Position numbers and translations under genes: made by a program. The notes beneath the pieces were generated by a model that was not told the origin of the DNA, did not search any database, and saw nothing but the letters and a program-made list of their open reading frames with translations. Of a stretch of DNA of 47,730 nt, positions 12,801 through 18,862 are shown one piece after another. The stretch is from an uncultured Saprospiraceae bacterium (GTDB taxonomy: Bacteria > Bacteroidota > Bacteroidia > Chitinophagales > Saprospiraceae). The stretch lies in NCBI GenBank assembly GCA_937951685.1, contig CALFBG010000114.1, positions 1-47,730 of the forward strand, given 5' to 3'. Within the stretch, counting starts at the first letter, position 1. Each line of letters starts with the position of its first letter.

Positions 12801-15560
12801 TAAGACGCCTTTCCAAGATTGGGCGAGGGCGGGATTAATTTTTTTATGTTGTAATAAACGGATATCTCCCATCGGTTTAGAATCTGCGTAGATTCCATCC
12901 GTCATTTTTTTATTTAAGTCTTTATAAGGTGTCAATAAATTTGGATGAAAAGGAAGACCAATCGTTTCGCATAATTGTTCCATCACGGCTTGCGGATTTT
13001 CGACGAGCGTTTCGTAGCTCAGTCTGAATTGTCGATTAGCTGGCACATTTTCCAAGAAGCTTAAAATATTGCGGTGGCTTTCTGTCCAAATTAATTCCCC
13101 TAAAGCTTTGGGCGTATAATTGTGAGGGTGAAGGTACATGACTTGGTCCATATGCATTTTAGCGAAAGAGCTAATCATCGCGTAAGGATGTCGGACTAAG
13201 TGAATATAAATTGCATCGTCAAAAATTTCCTCCGCGTGGTCTAGCACTGCGAGATCTGTTGCGTAAGATGGAGATTTGTCGACTAAAATTTTATCGCCAA
13301 TCCAATCTTGTAAAGTTTGATAAACTTGCTGACAAGTATAGCCTTGTTCCGCGAAGGATTGTACCATCGTTTTAGCAGCGTGCGCGTCAATAGATTTAAT
13401 TTCCATAATGGTGCGCAGCAGTCCTTCTTGCCAAAGACTAAATTTATGCTGATAAGCGTCGTTGCGTTCTTGCAAGGTATTGAATCCCAGCAATTGCAAT
13501 TCGTTCGCGGCAAAGATAACGGGATGTCCGGCGAGCATTACCCTGAGCAAAGTTGTACCCGAACGAGGTGGTGCTAAGATAAAAATGGCGCGCGGATTTT
13601 TTTTATTTTTCAGTTTTGGATCCGCCTGAAAGCGAGGGACTAAGTTGGCAAAATCAGCAAAGTCTTTCGCTTGCAACTTTGGCGATTTGATTTTGCTTGG
13701 CGATCCTTTTTTTGTTGATGCGTCGCTTGAGAAATTTTTACGCACCGCTTCAGGATAATCTTTCGCTAGCATCGCAGCGTAACTGGCGATGGTTGGTGTA
13801 TCAAAAATGGTAATGATAAAAATAGGTTCCCCTAAAGTTTCTTGTAGGATATTAATGAACTTGGCGGCTTGCAGAGAATTTCCACCGAGTTCAAAAAACT
13901 TATCTTGTATTCCAACCTGATCTAAGGCTAAAATGTCACACCAAAGTTTACTCAGAAATTTTTCTAAGTTCGTGGAGGGCGCGACGTAACTTTGGTTGAG
14001 CGTTGGGCGTTGGGTGCTTGGTTTTGGTAGTGCTTTGCGATCTACTTTTCCTGAATTTGCCAAAGGCATTTGATCCAAGAAAATGAAAAGTGCCGGCACC
14101 ATGTACGCGGGTAAATGTTTTTCTAAATATGTTCTGAGTTCGGTGGTATTGAGTTGTGCATTCTTTTTGAGCACAAGGTAAGCGACCAACTTTTGATCGG
14201 CAGCGGGTGCGTCCGTGATGATAGTAATGGCTTCTCTAACGGCTTCGTGTTGTGTGAGCACCACTTCAATCTCTCCTAGTTCAATCCGGTATCCTCGCAA
14301 TTTTACTTGGTGGTCTGTTCTGCCGATGAAGTCAATCGTACCATCGGGCAACCATTGCGCTAAGTCTCCCGTGCGGTAGAGCCGTTTTGTTTTATCTTCC
14401 TGAAAAGGATGAGAAATAAAGCGTTCGGCTGTCAGTTGCGGTCGATTAAGGTAACCGCGTGCGACTCCTTTTCCTCCAATATAGATTTCTCCAGCGGTTC
14501 CGACGGGAACTTGCGCTAAGTTTTCGTTAAGAATAAAAATTTCGGTATGATCAATACAGGTTCCAATGGGAACTTTGGTCGCTTGAAAGTTGGGCGGTAC
14601 GATGAATACGGTTGTTCCCACGGTTGCTTCCGTTGGACCATATTGATTTACAATCCGGCAAGTTGGCAATAACTGTTGGTGTTGTGTCACCAAAGCGCCG
14701 GGTAATGCTTCTCCTGCTAGATTGACCGATTTTAAAGACTGTAATTGGCTCAATTCGCTTTGTTCCAATAAGAGCGCGTACAAAGAAGGAAAGCTCAACA
14801 AATTTGAGATTTGATGGTCTTCAATAAAGGCCGCTAAACGTTTGATATCTTTTTCTAAATGCTCTGGCGCGATGACCAAGGTAGCACCTTGTAGTAAGGT
14901 TTGAAAAATCAATAGCACCGAACCATCAAAAGCAAAAGAATAGGCATAGAGAAAGCGTTCAACGGGTAATTGAAAACGATCTAAATGTCCTTGTACCAAA
15001 TTGACGACGTTGCGATGTTCAATGAGTACGCCCTTGGGTTTACCCGTTGAGCCAGAAGTGTAAATTGTATAACTTAGGTGTTCGGGTTGAATTGTTATTT
15101 TAGGGGCTTGATCACTTTCTTTGCTAATTTCTTCTGACCAATCTTGATCTAAGCAAATAATTTTTGCCGCAGCAGGATTTGGTAAGATTGCTAAAAGAGC
15201 GCTTTGGCTGAGGATAATGCCTGCTTGCGTGTCGGATAGCATCCAGTCGAGTCGTTCTCGGGGTGTTTCGGGTGATAAAGGAACATAAGCCGCTCCCGCT
15301 TTTAAGACGCCGAGGATACCGATAATCATTTCCACGGATCGTTCTACGCAAATAGCGACTAGCGCTTCGTTGCCTAAGTCGTATTGTAAAAGGTGATGGG
15401 CCAATTGGTTGGCTTTAGCATTGAGTGTATGGTACGTTAACTGTTCTCCCTCAAAAACCAATGCGGTCGCCTCGGGAGTGAGCAGTACTTGTTGCTCAAA
15501 CCAATCTACGATAGTTGCTTTGGACTCGGAAGCAGTCGATTTATTTTGTTTTACACTCAT
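3819..15560 (-). CDS. Hybrid NRPS-PKS megasynthase, A-T-ST-KS-AT-ACP-AMT-C-A-T-TE
   Basis: One 3913-residue protein. Loading adenylation domain A1 is at about 15-510 (TSGSTGKPKG at 168-177). PCP1 carries Ser562 (GGNSL). A sulfotransferase spans about 650-925, with the PAPS loop PPRSGTT at 664-670 and LVRHP near 787. The ketosynthase spans about 960-1380 (Cys1134, then EAHGTGT and KTNIGH). The acyltransferase spans about 1480-1790 (GHSLGEY, Ser1583). The ACP carries Ser1905. A Pro/Thr/Gln-rich linker covers about 1940-2090. A class III PLP aminotransferase spans about 2130-2560 (Lys2376 in YGKILSGG). The condensation domain spans about 2570-3010 (HHIIADG, His2710-2711). A2 is at about 3030-3530, PCP2 carries Ser3581, and the thioesterase spans about 3630-3890 (GYSFGG, Ser3712). 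There is no ketoreductase, so the beta-keto group should be transaminated, as in iturin- and microcystin-type synthases. No C domain precedes A1, so this is a starter module. All core motifs look intact. I infer a small beta-amino-acid-containing product released by the TE. Confidence 0.96.
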   Translation of the reverse strand: MSVKQNKSTASESKATIVDWFEQQVLLTPEATALVFEGEQLTYHTLNAKANQLAHHLLQYDLGNEALVAICVERSVEMIIGILGVLKAGAAYVPLSPETPRERLDWMLSDTQAGIILSQSALLAILPNPAAAKIICLDQDWSEEISKESDQAPKITIQPEHLSYTIYTSGSTGKPKGVLIEHRNVVNLVQGHLDRFQLPVERFLYAYSFAFDGSVLLIFQTLLQGATLVIAPEHLEKDIKRLAAFIEDHQISNLLSFPSLYALLLEQSELSQLQSLKSVNLAGEALPGALVTQHQQLLPTCRIVNQYGPTEATVGTTVFIVPPNFQATKVPIGTCIDHTEIFILNENLAQVPVGTAGEIYIGGKGVARGYLNRPQLTAERFISHPFQEDKTKRLYRTGDLAQWLPDGTIDFIGRTDHQVKLRGYRIELGEIEVVLTQHEAVREAITIITDAPAADQKLVAYLVLKKNAQLNTTELRTYLEKHLPAYMVPALFIFLDQMPLANSGKVDRKALPKPSTQRPTLNQSYVAPSTNLEKFLSKLWCDILALDQVGIQDKFFELGGNSLQAAKFINILQETLGEPIFIITIFDTPTIASYAAMLAKDYPEAVRKNFSSDASTKKGSPSKIKSPKLQAKDFADFANLVPRFQADPKLKNKKNPRAIFILAPPRSGTTLLRVMLAGHPVIFAANELQLLGFNTLQERNDAYQHKFSLWQEGLLRTIMEIKSIDAHAAKTMVQSFAEQGYTCQQVYQTLQDWIGDKILVDKSPSYATDLAVLDHAEEIFDDAIYIHLVRHPYAMISSFAKMHMDQVMYLHPHNYTPKALGELIWTESHRNILSFLENVPANRQFRLSYETLVENPQAVMEQLCETIGLPFHPNLLTPYKDLNKKMTDGIYADSKPMGDIRLLQHKKINPALAQSWKGVLADNFISAPTWDLAKQLNYEQPPSEHTVSKTKPEATPKVKASSDIAIIGMSGRFAGAKDLDTFWKNIINQKDVSESFTAETLKAEGVDPAVLNDPSYVNRGMPLEDAACFDASFFGYLPKEAALMDPQHRIFLECAYEAMEDTGYNPEHYQGTIGVFGGVARNTYLVNNVMTHPQYFKSVDDFMLGITLEKDFPATRVAYKLNLKGPAVNIQTACSSSGVAVHLACQSILMGDSDIVLVGGGRIQPPVYAGHFHKEGHALSPDGYCRAFDADAQGMVRGNGMAFIALKRLSQAIADGDTIHAVIKGTAINNDGSDKIGFTAPSIKGQTSAISKAYQKTGINPETLGYLEAHGTGTRIGDPIEIAGLTKAFQQFTDKKEFCAIGSVKTNIGHLDAGASIAGIIKTVLALKHRVLPPIMHFKKANPQIQFEQTPFYVNDQLRAWEAKDTPRRAGISSFGLGGTNAHIILEEAPILTTPPVERSHQLLVLSAKTEMALEQATSRLGKYLEEHPALDLHHVATTLQRGRKHFQHRKIIVAASLSEAADALSKNDQRKLLAKATDSTRDKVVFMFPGGGAQHTNMGWSLYQQEPVFRTTVNQCLTILKEKHQLDLKDNLYPPRTEQEPLEHIPITDPLHAITLLFTIEYATAQLWLSWGIIPTEMIGHSLGEYTAACVAGVISLEDSLALVAKRGQLFKTLPEGTMLSIPLPAADVEPYMDETLSFAAINKPDHCVVSGSVVAIDRIKEKLTKAAIHAPRLHISVAAHSLMVEPILAEFEAFLKTIPYQEASIPIVSNVTGDWVKPGEIQQASYWVKHLRQTVRFSDGISQIFGLSERFLLEIGPGQTLSTFARQHPQKPAGQLILASLKHPKEKTDDLAFILKTLGQLWLSGMEINWSLCAAHLPFQRTSLPPYPFEKKRFWIEAKLPTPKINDLEPIASTVKQTTMNAPEVQRKNLVTRDLKDIFHQLSGMSVEELGDYTSFLELGFDSLFLTQAIGKIKKQFDVKLSFRQLFDDLPTIDTLSEYIDGQLPSTAYETEMDAARATAQNATPSVANVTPNIAPLPTPTENRINAPTPPTYTPNVTLNTMPPAAPGSVQAIINQQLHLMQQQLSLLSGGQLQAPIHTPTPPTTSKEQPVVPKPIVKAKATNSPTAQKKLADEGKKHGPWRPIDKKDSDGLTPQQRKYLTEFIQFYTARTKSSQALIAKQRPRYADPRSITSFNKLWKDMVYQIAIDRSKGSKIWDLDGNEYVDYVMAFGISLMGHTPDFIQTAVQEQLAKGIELGVLTPLAHQVAELLCELTGMERVTFVNTGSEALAAAVRAARTVTGKDKIIVFEGDYHGISDELLARAIQRNGKSVTMPVSPGIPLSLMQNVMVLNYDDPKLLTIIEENAEELAAILIEPVQPMNPHLQRKALFHQIKSITSQQDIALIFDEMITGFRVAPGGAQEWFDIEVDLVCYGKILSGGLPMAALAGKSKYLDVFDGGMWQFGDESIPEAGVTFFGGTFVKHPLCLASAYAALTEIKRRGPELYHELNEKTRRFAERLRKLFLATKVPLRIYSTASVFSIQVVDDNPIARLFYFYLRAKGVHLTERAGLVSTAHTEEDLDFTCRMIEEIIKEMQTAGFFKITLAEVEDHNQIVPSPLLPKLTEEPAQKTFSTEKKKIPLTEGQQEIWLEQQLGNDAAAAYNLSSEISLKGQICLEKMREAVQDLTDRHEALRTRFHADELFQTILPKVEIDINLIDLTHLDETEKKSSLANLRFEEGEKAFDIFKEALFRVKIIRLNEGEHKLLMTAHHIIADGWSCGILANDLSKLYTAHYTGKTAELPEVKQLSTFALEKNAYQGSEEEQAAAKFWLDQFKNGTPVLELPTDRFRPALKTYTASCEKMQLSASTYEALKHTAKDHRTTFFNLMYTAFQCFLYRLSKQEDFVLGITAASQANSDNPYLVAHGVNLIPVRLATHGTASFAEQLKTTRNLVLDAFEHQDYAFGALVKALQLPRDLSRQPIVSVIFNMDTPMGELAFADMEVELQALPRNYETFDMFINVKPQEQGIDFEWIYNTDLFDATTIQRRLAEFETLLESIIQAAETPIDRLNILPLAERQQLAAWNATEADFPNSVCVHQLFEQQAERTPNKIAVEFEQQYLSYEELNIRANQLAQYLSQQGIKKADFVGIYLDRSIDLLVSLLATMKVGAIYVPLDPVNPTERLQVIMEDAQAKYMITQRNLMMNFTDPAIHKICLEKEIEKINSLRIQNIDRDILATDKVYVIYTSGSTGKPKGVVMPHYTIVDHHLAMQAAVGLQAEDAIFAVASISFDPSVQDLFLPLLIGAKVIIGSAEVKTDGFLLNDQLIASKATLLQATPATWRMLLLAGWQGHENFTALCGGEGLTKELAHNLVKRTKALYNIYGPTETTIWSTTKKIEGDRLATQAETGYEPVGRPLKNVQIYILDQYLQEVPIGVPGEIYVGGVGLAPDGYFKRPALNAEKFIAHPFSKNTGEKLYRTGDIARYLSNGDIEYLRRADNQVKIRGYRIELGEIESIISQWEGVRENVVIVREDQTDLKQLVAYLILEKGLPFEREKLIAYLKEKLPNYMVPATYVIMEKFPLTATMKINRNQLPVPERNPELSNRKFFAPTSNSEKLLATIWSELLGLDSISITDNFFDLGGHSLVAVKMMAKVEKATQKRLPLSSLISKPTIQQLARLLEQSMQGKLKKSSLIPIKTTGSKPPIYILHGAGNHVLLFNTLASHMDKDQPVYGLEPRGLDGEADPLDRMENIAAHYIAEIQKVDAEGPYALAGYSFGGLIAFEMAQQLQAMGKKVMLLGMFDTVLRPELTGVPRAKGYYQKLSALGKKIVWNLSSILKDPIPNILYKSYTWKRRYQRWLFSKAKSEGTALNKKEVDYAALVDRMHQLAYDNYRIKAYEGKLHLFRATERRFYMDDFDFLGWQDYATDGIVVRDVPGDHLNLFNPPNGQHFAAILQACLDEAATAFMTKEKKYPIKK

Positions 15561-16147
15561 ATTGCGGACGAAAGCCGTTTTGTTATCGTTGCTTAATGCT
15601 GGGAGGTGAAAATACGGAACAACTTCATTTATTACGATTTATAGCTTAGCCAAATTTTTTTATTAAAAAATTAAATTAGCAGCAGCCAAGGCTGAATCCA
15701 GCTTTGGTTGTAGGAAATAAATAAAATGATTACTCAATTCTTTACAATATTCTTTACAGTACTAATATCTGGTCGGTGGGGGGAACCTATTTAAAAGACA
15801 AAATGTGATTTTACTTCGTTGAACATCACTAGTTTGTCGATGGTAACCAGTTAGGAGGAATTAGACTTAGCAAATTACTTAAAACTTAGAAAAGAATCAT
15901 ACCCCGAATCTGGTATTTTTCGTGGTTTTGGGCTAAAAAGTGTGATTAATAGATAATATAATATTGATTTTTAATGTTTAATCTGTATGTCTCTTTTTGA
16001 GGCTAAATGCTGTTAAAGTTTGAATAACCTTAAACATATTAGACAAAAAAATATTTTAAAAAAAGATTGAATTCCCCTTGGTATGGCATAGTTTTTTCTA
16101 CTATTTTTCTCGAAACCAATTTGCAAACAATTTAAGACCAATCAATC
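15561..16147. other. Gene-free 587-bp region upstream of the NRPS-PKS
   Basis: No coding frame is credible here. It must hold the promoter of the minus-strand megasynthase, but I see no clean TAnnTTTG box in that direction. An imperfect hairpin (CCAAGGCT near 15687 with AGCTTTGG near 15700) lies about 130 bp ahead of the synthase start and would be transcribed in its leader. A lone AGGAGG at about 15852 on the plus strand is not followed by a start codon. Confidence 0.5.
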
Positions 16148-16336
16148 ATGAAAAATTCAATTTATTCCTTTTCTGCCTACACTTTAGCTTTAATGTTAAG
16201 TCTTTCTTTTTTCGTTACCTTATTTTTGGTATTTAAAATGAATTTTGTAGTTGGATTATCGATTGTTGGATTTCTGGCATTTGTGGTTGCTTTGATATTT
16301 AGTGATGGTGATTTAATTCAAGAAATTGAAGAATAA
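16148..16336 (+). CDS. Small two-helix membrane protein, 62 aa
   Basis: This short frame encodes MKNSIYSF followed by two hydrophobic stretches (about 8-30 and 33-51) and an acidic tail (DGDLIQEIEE). I do not recognise a family. It looks real because the hydrophobic pattern is clean, the ATG follows an AT-rich gene-free region, and an excellent intrinsic terminator begins 50 bp after the stop. It is transcribed divergently from the NRPS-PKS and converges on the response regulator gene. A link to the synthase (for example in self-protection) is possible from position only and is not supported by homology. Confidence 0.6.
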   Translation: MKNSIYSFSAYTLALMLSLSFFVTLFLVFKMNFVVGLSIVGFLAFVVALIFSDGDLIQEIEE

Positions 16337-16385
16337 ATAATTTTCAGATAAGCCATAAACTGGCTTTTGCCAATAGTTTAAGCTA

Positions 16386-16425
16386 CAAAAAGGGCGAATC
16401 GTTAAGGTTCGCCCTTTTTGTATTT
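16386..16425. terminator. Bidirectional intrinsic terminator
   Basis: A perfect 13-bp inverted repeat (CAAAAAGGGCGAA at 16386-16398, TTCGCCCTTTTTG at 16408-16420) with a 9-nt loop has a GC-rich core flanked by A and T tracts on both sides. It lies between convergent genes, the small membrane protein on plus and the response regulator on minus, and can serve both. Confidence 0.9.
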
Positions 16426-16464
16426 TAACAAGCGTCTATTTTAAGACGATTATTTTCAGAAAGG

Positions 16465-17139
16465 TTACATTCTAAATTTCTTAATATTTACGATGCCATT
16501 TTCTAGGGCATAGACGACGAGACCTGCGGTATTTCGAGACTGGGTTTTTTCGAGAATATTATTACGATGACCATCTACGGTACGCGGGCTAATAAATAGT
16601 TTTTTACCAATTTCTTGCGTGGTGTACTGTTCGCAGATGAGTTGTAGGATTTCAATTTCCCGGTTGGTAAATTTAATGGTGAAGGAGGTTTGCGGTTTGA
16701 TATTTTTCTTAGTAGACATATTTTCCCGGATGACGGCCAATACTTCATCTGTGTAATAAAATCCTTTTTCCGCTACGTTTCGGATGGTATGCTCCATTAC
16801 TTCGGGCTCTGTATTTTTGGGTAAATAAGAAGCAGCACCTAGTTCAATCATGTTGATAATAAAACCTTTGCTGAAGTGTGTCGTAAGAATAATAATTTTG
16901 ATGCTGGGAAATGATGCTTGGAGCACTTTGGTGGTTTCAATGCCGTTGAGGTTTGGCATTTGTAGGTCAAGCAAGAGAATATCGGGTAATACAGTTCCTG
17001 TTTGGAGTTGATCAATTAAGTCCTGACCATCTTCTGCTTGCAAGCAAACGGACATTTGCTCGAAATCGTCGACGATCATGGCTAGTCCTCTCCGGAAAAG
17101 TGCTTCGTCATCTGTAATGGCTATTTTAAGTGCATTCAT
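16465..17139 (-). CDS. NarL/LuxR-family response regulator
   Basis: A 224-residue two-domain regulator. The receiver domain (1-125) has the acidic pair D10-D11, the phosphoacceptor Asp58 in LLLDLQMPN, the Thr of ILTTHF and the Lys of SYLPK. The C-terminal domain (about 155-215) is a LuxR-type helix-turn-helix (FTNREIEILQLICEQYTTQEIGKKLFISPRTVDGHRNNI). The start overlaps the kinase stop by 4 bp, so kinase and regulator are translationally coupled and form a cognate pair. Its targets are unknown. It is the transcription-factor gene closest to the NRPS-PKS, which makes that gene a candidate target by position only. Confidence 0.95.
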   Translation of the reverse strand: MNALKIAITDDEALFRRGLAMIVDDFEQMSVCLQAEDGQDLIDQLQTGTVLPDILLLDLQMPNLNGIETTKVLQASFPSIKIIILTTHFSKGFIINMIELGAASYLPKNTEPEVMEHTIRNVAEKGFYYTDEVLAVIRENMSTKKNIKPQTSFTIKFTNREIEILQLICEQYTTQEIGKKLFISPRTVDGHRNNILEKTQSRNTAGLVVYALENGIVNIKKFRM

Positions 17140-17939
17140 ACGGGCAAATTTAAATAAATATTTGCTTTCATTCCTTGGTTAGGCTTACTGTTTAGCGTCA
17201 ACTTTGCTTTCGCCATATTGATTCTGCTTTCGATATTTTTCATACCTAAGCCTTTTTTATTGGCTAGAAGATCTAGGTCAAATCCTTTTCCATCGTCGGA
17301 ATAATTGATCTCTAGTATTTCTTTAGTCAATGCGATATGCAATGAAATTTCGGCTGCTTGACCGTGCTTGATGGAGTTACTAATGAATTCTTGAATAACT
17401 CGGAAGATATTTAAAGCTACCATTTGCTGATCAATTGTTCCTTCTTCTTTCCGTACCTCAAAATTAATGCTGACCGTATCCGTATTCGACACGCCTTCAC
17501 AAAGTTCCTTGAGCGCTGCAATCAAACCGAAGTTTTCAAGCATGGGCGGTAAAAGATCGTGTGAGATTCGTCGTGTGGTATCAATAGTAGTATTAATCAG
17601 AGACTTGATATCGGTAAGAATTTGTGTCGTTTGCTCAGATTTGTTTTTTTGTTTCTGTAGCTGATACATATTCAGTTTAATCACATTGAGCTTTGAACCG
17701 AGGTCATCGTGAAGATCCTTTGCAATTCGACTACGTTCTTTTTCTTGTATTAAAATATTATTGTGCAGTAATTCTTGTTGATGCTTTAGCTTCTGGACTT
17801 GTGCATCCATTTTTTCTTTTAAGATTCTCTTTTGTGAAAAATTAAAAAATAAAACAAAGGCTAACGCCAGCAAACTCATAATCAGTATTCCAAATGAAAT
17901 AAGTACTAATAACTCCGAATCTTGAAAGATTTGCTCCAT
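17136..17939 (-). CDS. HPK7-type sensor histidine kinase with a single N-terminal membrane helix
   Basis: This 267-residue kinase has one transmembrane helix at about 10-33 and almost no periplasmic part, so it probably senses through the membrane or a partner protein. A coiled linker (about 36-65) leads to the HisKA_3 dimerisation helix with phosphoacceptor His77 in KDLHDDLGSKL. The HATPase domain shows the N box (EFISNSIKHG), the G1 box (DDGKGFD) and the G2 box (GLGMKNIESR). It overlaps the response regulator gene by 4 bp. The multi-pass membrane protein encoded 130 bp upstream could be the missing sensory partner; that is inference. Confidence 0.94.
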   Translation of the reverse strand: MEQIFQDSELLVLISFGILIMSLLALAFVLFFNFSQKRILKEKMDAQVQKLKHQQELLHNNILIQEKERSRIAKDLHDDLGSKLNVIKLNMYQLQKQKNKSEQTTQILTDIKSLINTTIDTTRRISHDLLPPMLENFGLIAALKELCEGVSNTDTVSINFEVRKEEGTIDQQMVALNIFRVIQEFISNSIKHGQAAEISLHIALTKEILEINYSDDGKGFDLDLLANKKGLGMKNIESRINMAKAKLTLNSKPNQGMKANIYLNLPV

Positions 17940-18069
17940 TAAAAATCAGGTAATAAATATACAGTATTGGTTTAAATTTACTGACCACTATGAATAGATG
18001 AAAATTTAAACTAATACGATACGAAGTTAAGCAAATTCTTCCGTTGTCAGGGTAGTTCTATCTAAATTT

Positions 18070-18747
18070 TCATTCGGTTTTGACAAAAGGTGACTTTGGT
18101 TTCGAAAATCCTATTTTGATCATTGCCAATAAAAAAAGAATTTTAGAAATCAAATTTAAGATTCCATTAAAAATAAAAAATGGAATATGAGCCTCCGGCG
18201 CAGACTGTAGGAGATATGCACTAAACATAAAAATGAATAAGCTTCCCGCTAAATAAATGATTATTCCAGAGTTGATTAAACTCAATGCCTGTCCTCGGAT
18301 AGTCTGTGGTTCTTGCTCTAGTAAAACGCGGTAAAAGTAAAATATGGAAAAAGAAATAATGACCAGATTTTCTAAGGTTTCAGAATAGCTATTAATCTGA
18401 TCAATACCCTGAATGAAAAGGGTATTACAAATGATATACAATGCAACGATGGGCGCCAAAAAATACATCATTTTCCGGAAAGCAGCGGGCTTTCGAATAA
18501 TTTCAAAATAGAAAAAAGACAAAAGGATAAATTCTAGCAAAGTAAACAAGTGAACTAGCGCATAATTATTTATCCCTTGTCGCGCCAAAAAAAGAGCAGC
18601 ATTCTCAATTACTAAATTGGTAATGATGTAAAGGCCAAAAGTCTTAAAAGCAATATCAAGCCTACGGTATTTTAGAATTGCGATTGCTGCGGATAAAGCT
18701 AAACAAACGAGCGTTGAATAACTTATCATCCAGTAATTCTCTAGCAT
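18070..18747 (-). CDS. Multi-pass membrane protein upstream of the two-component pair
   Basis: The 225-residue product has about seven hydrophobic helices (first at 7-25, last around 195-215) and a short charged C terminus (FSKPKSPFVKTE). I recognise no catalytic motif. Similar small seven-helix proteins of unknown function are often encoded next to HPK7/LuxR pairs in Bacteroidota, so a signalling or sensing role is plausible. It lies on the same strand 130 bp upstream of the kinase. A 20-bp inverted repeat ends the transcript coming from further upstream. Confidence 0.75.
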   Translation of the reverse strand: MLENYWMISYSTLVCLALSAAIAILKYRRLDIAFKTFGLYIITNLVIENAALFLARQGINNYALVHLFTLLEFILLSFFYFEIIRKPAAFRKMMYFLAPIVALYIICNTLFIQGIDQINSYSETLENLVIISFSIFYFYRVLLEQEPQTIRGQALSLINSGIIIYLAGSLFIFMFSAYLLQSAPEAHIPFFIFNGILNLISKILFLLAMIKIGFSKPKSPFVKTE

Positions 18748-18787
18748 TATTACTCTAATTTATTTAATTTTAAACAGGCTCTAAAGC

Positions 18788-18853
18788 TTAATCAAAAAAC
18801 AATAATGAATAAGCTGTAATTAAAAAGCAGCAGCATTATTGTTTTTTGATTAA
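18788..18853. repeat. Perfect 20-bp inverted repeat with a 26-nt loop
   Basis: The arms at 18788-18807 (TTAATCAAAAAACAATAATG) and 18834-18853 are exact reverse complements. The element sits between the lipoprotein stop (18863) and the membrane-protein start (18747), both on the minus strand. It could act as a terminator-like hairpin for the lipoprotein mRNA or protect its 3' end. The arms are AT-rich and no long U tract follows the stem, so it is not a standard intrinsic terminator. A small palindromic element is the alternative. Confidence 0.8.
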
Positions 18854-18862
18854 AAGAAGGAT

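Noticed and set aside
15844..15880. AGGAGG on the plus strand resembling a ribosome binding site
   Set aside because: No start codon with a credible frame follows, and genes here do not use Shine-Dalgarno sites.
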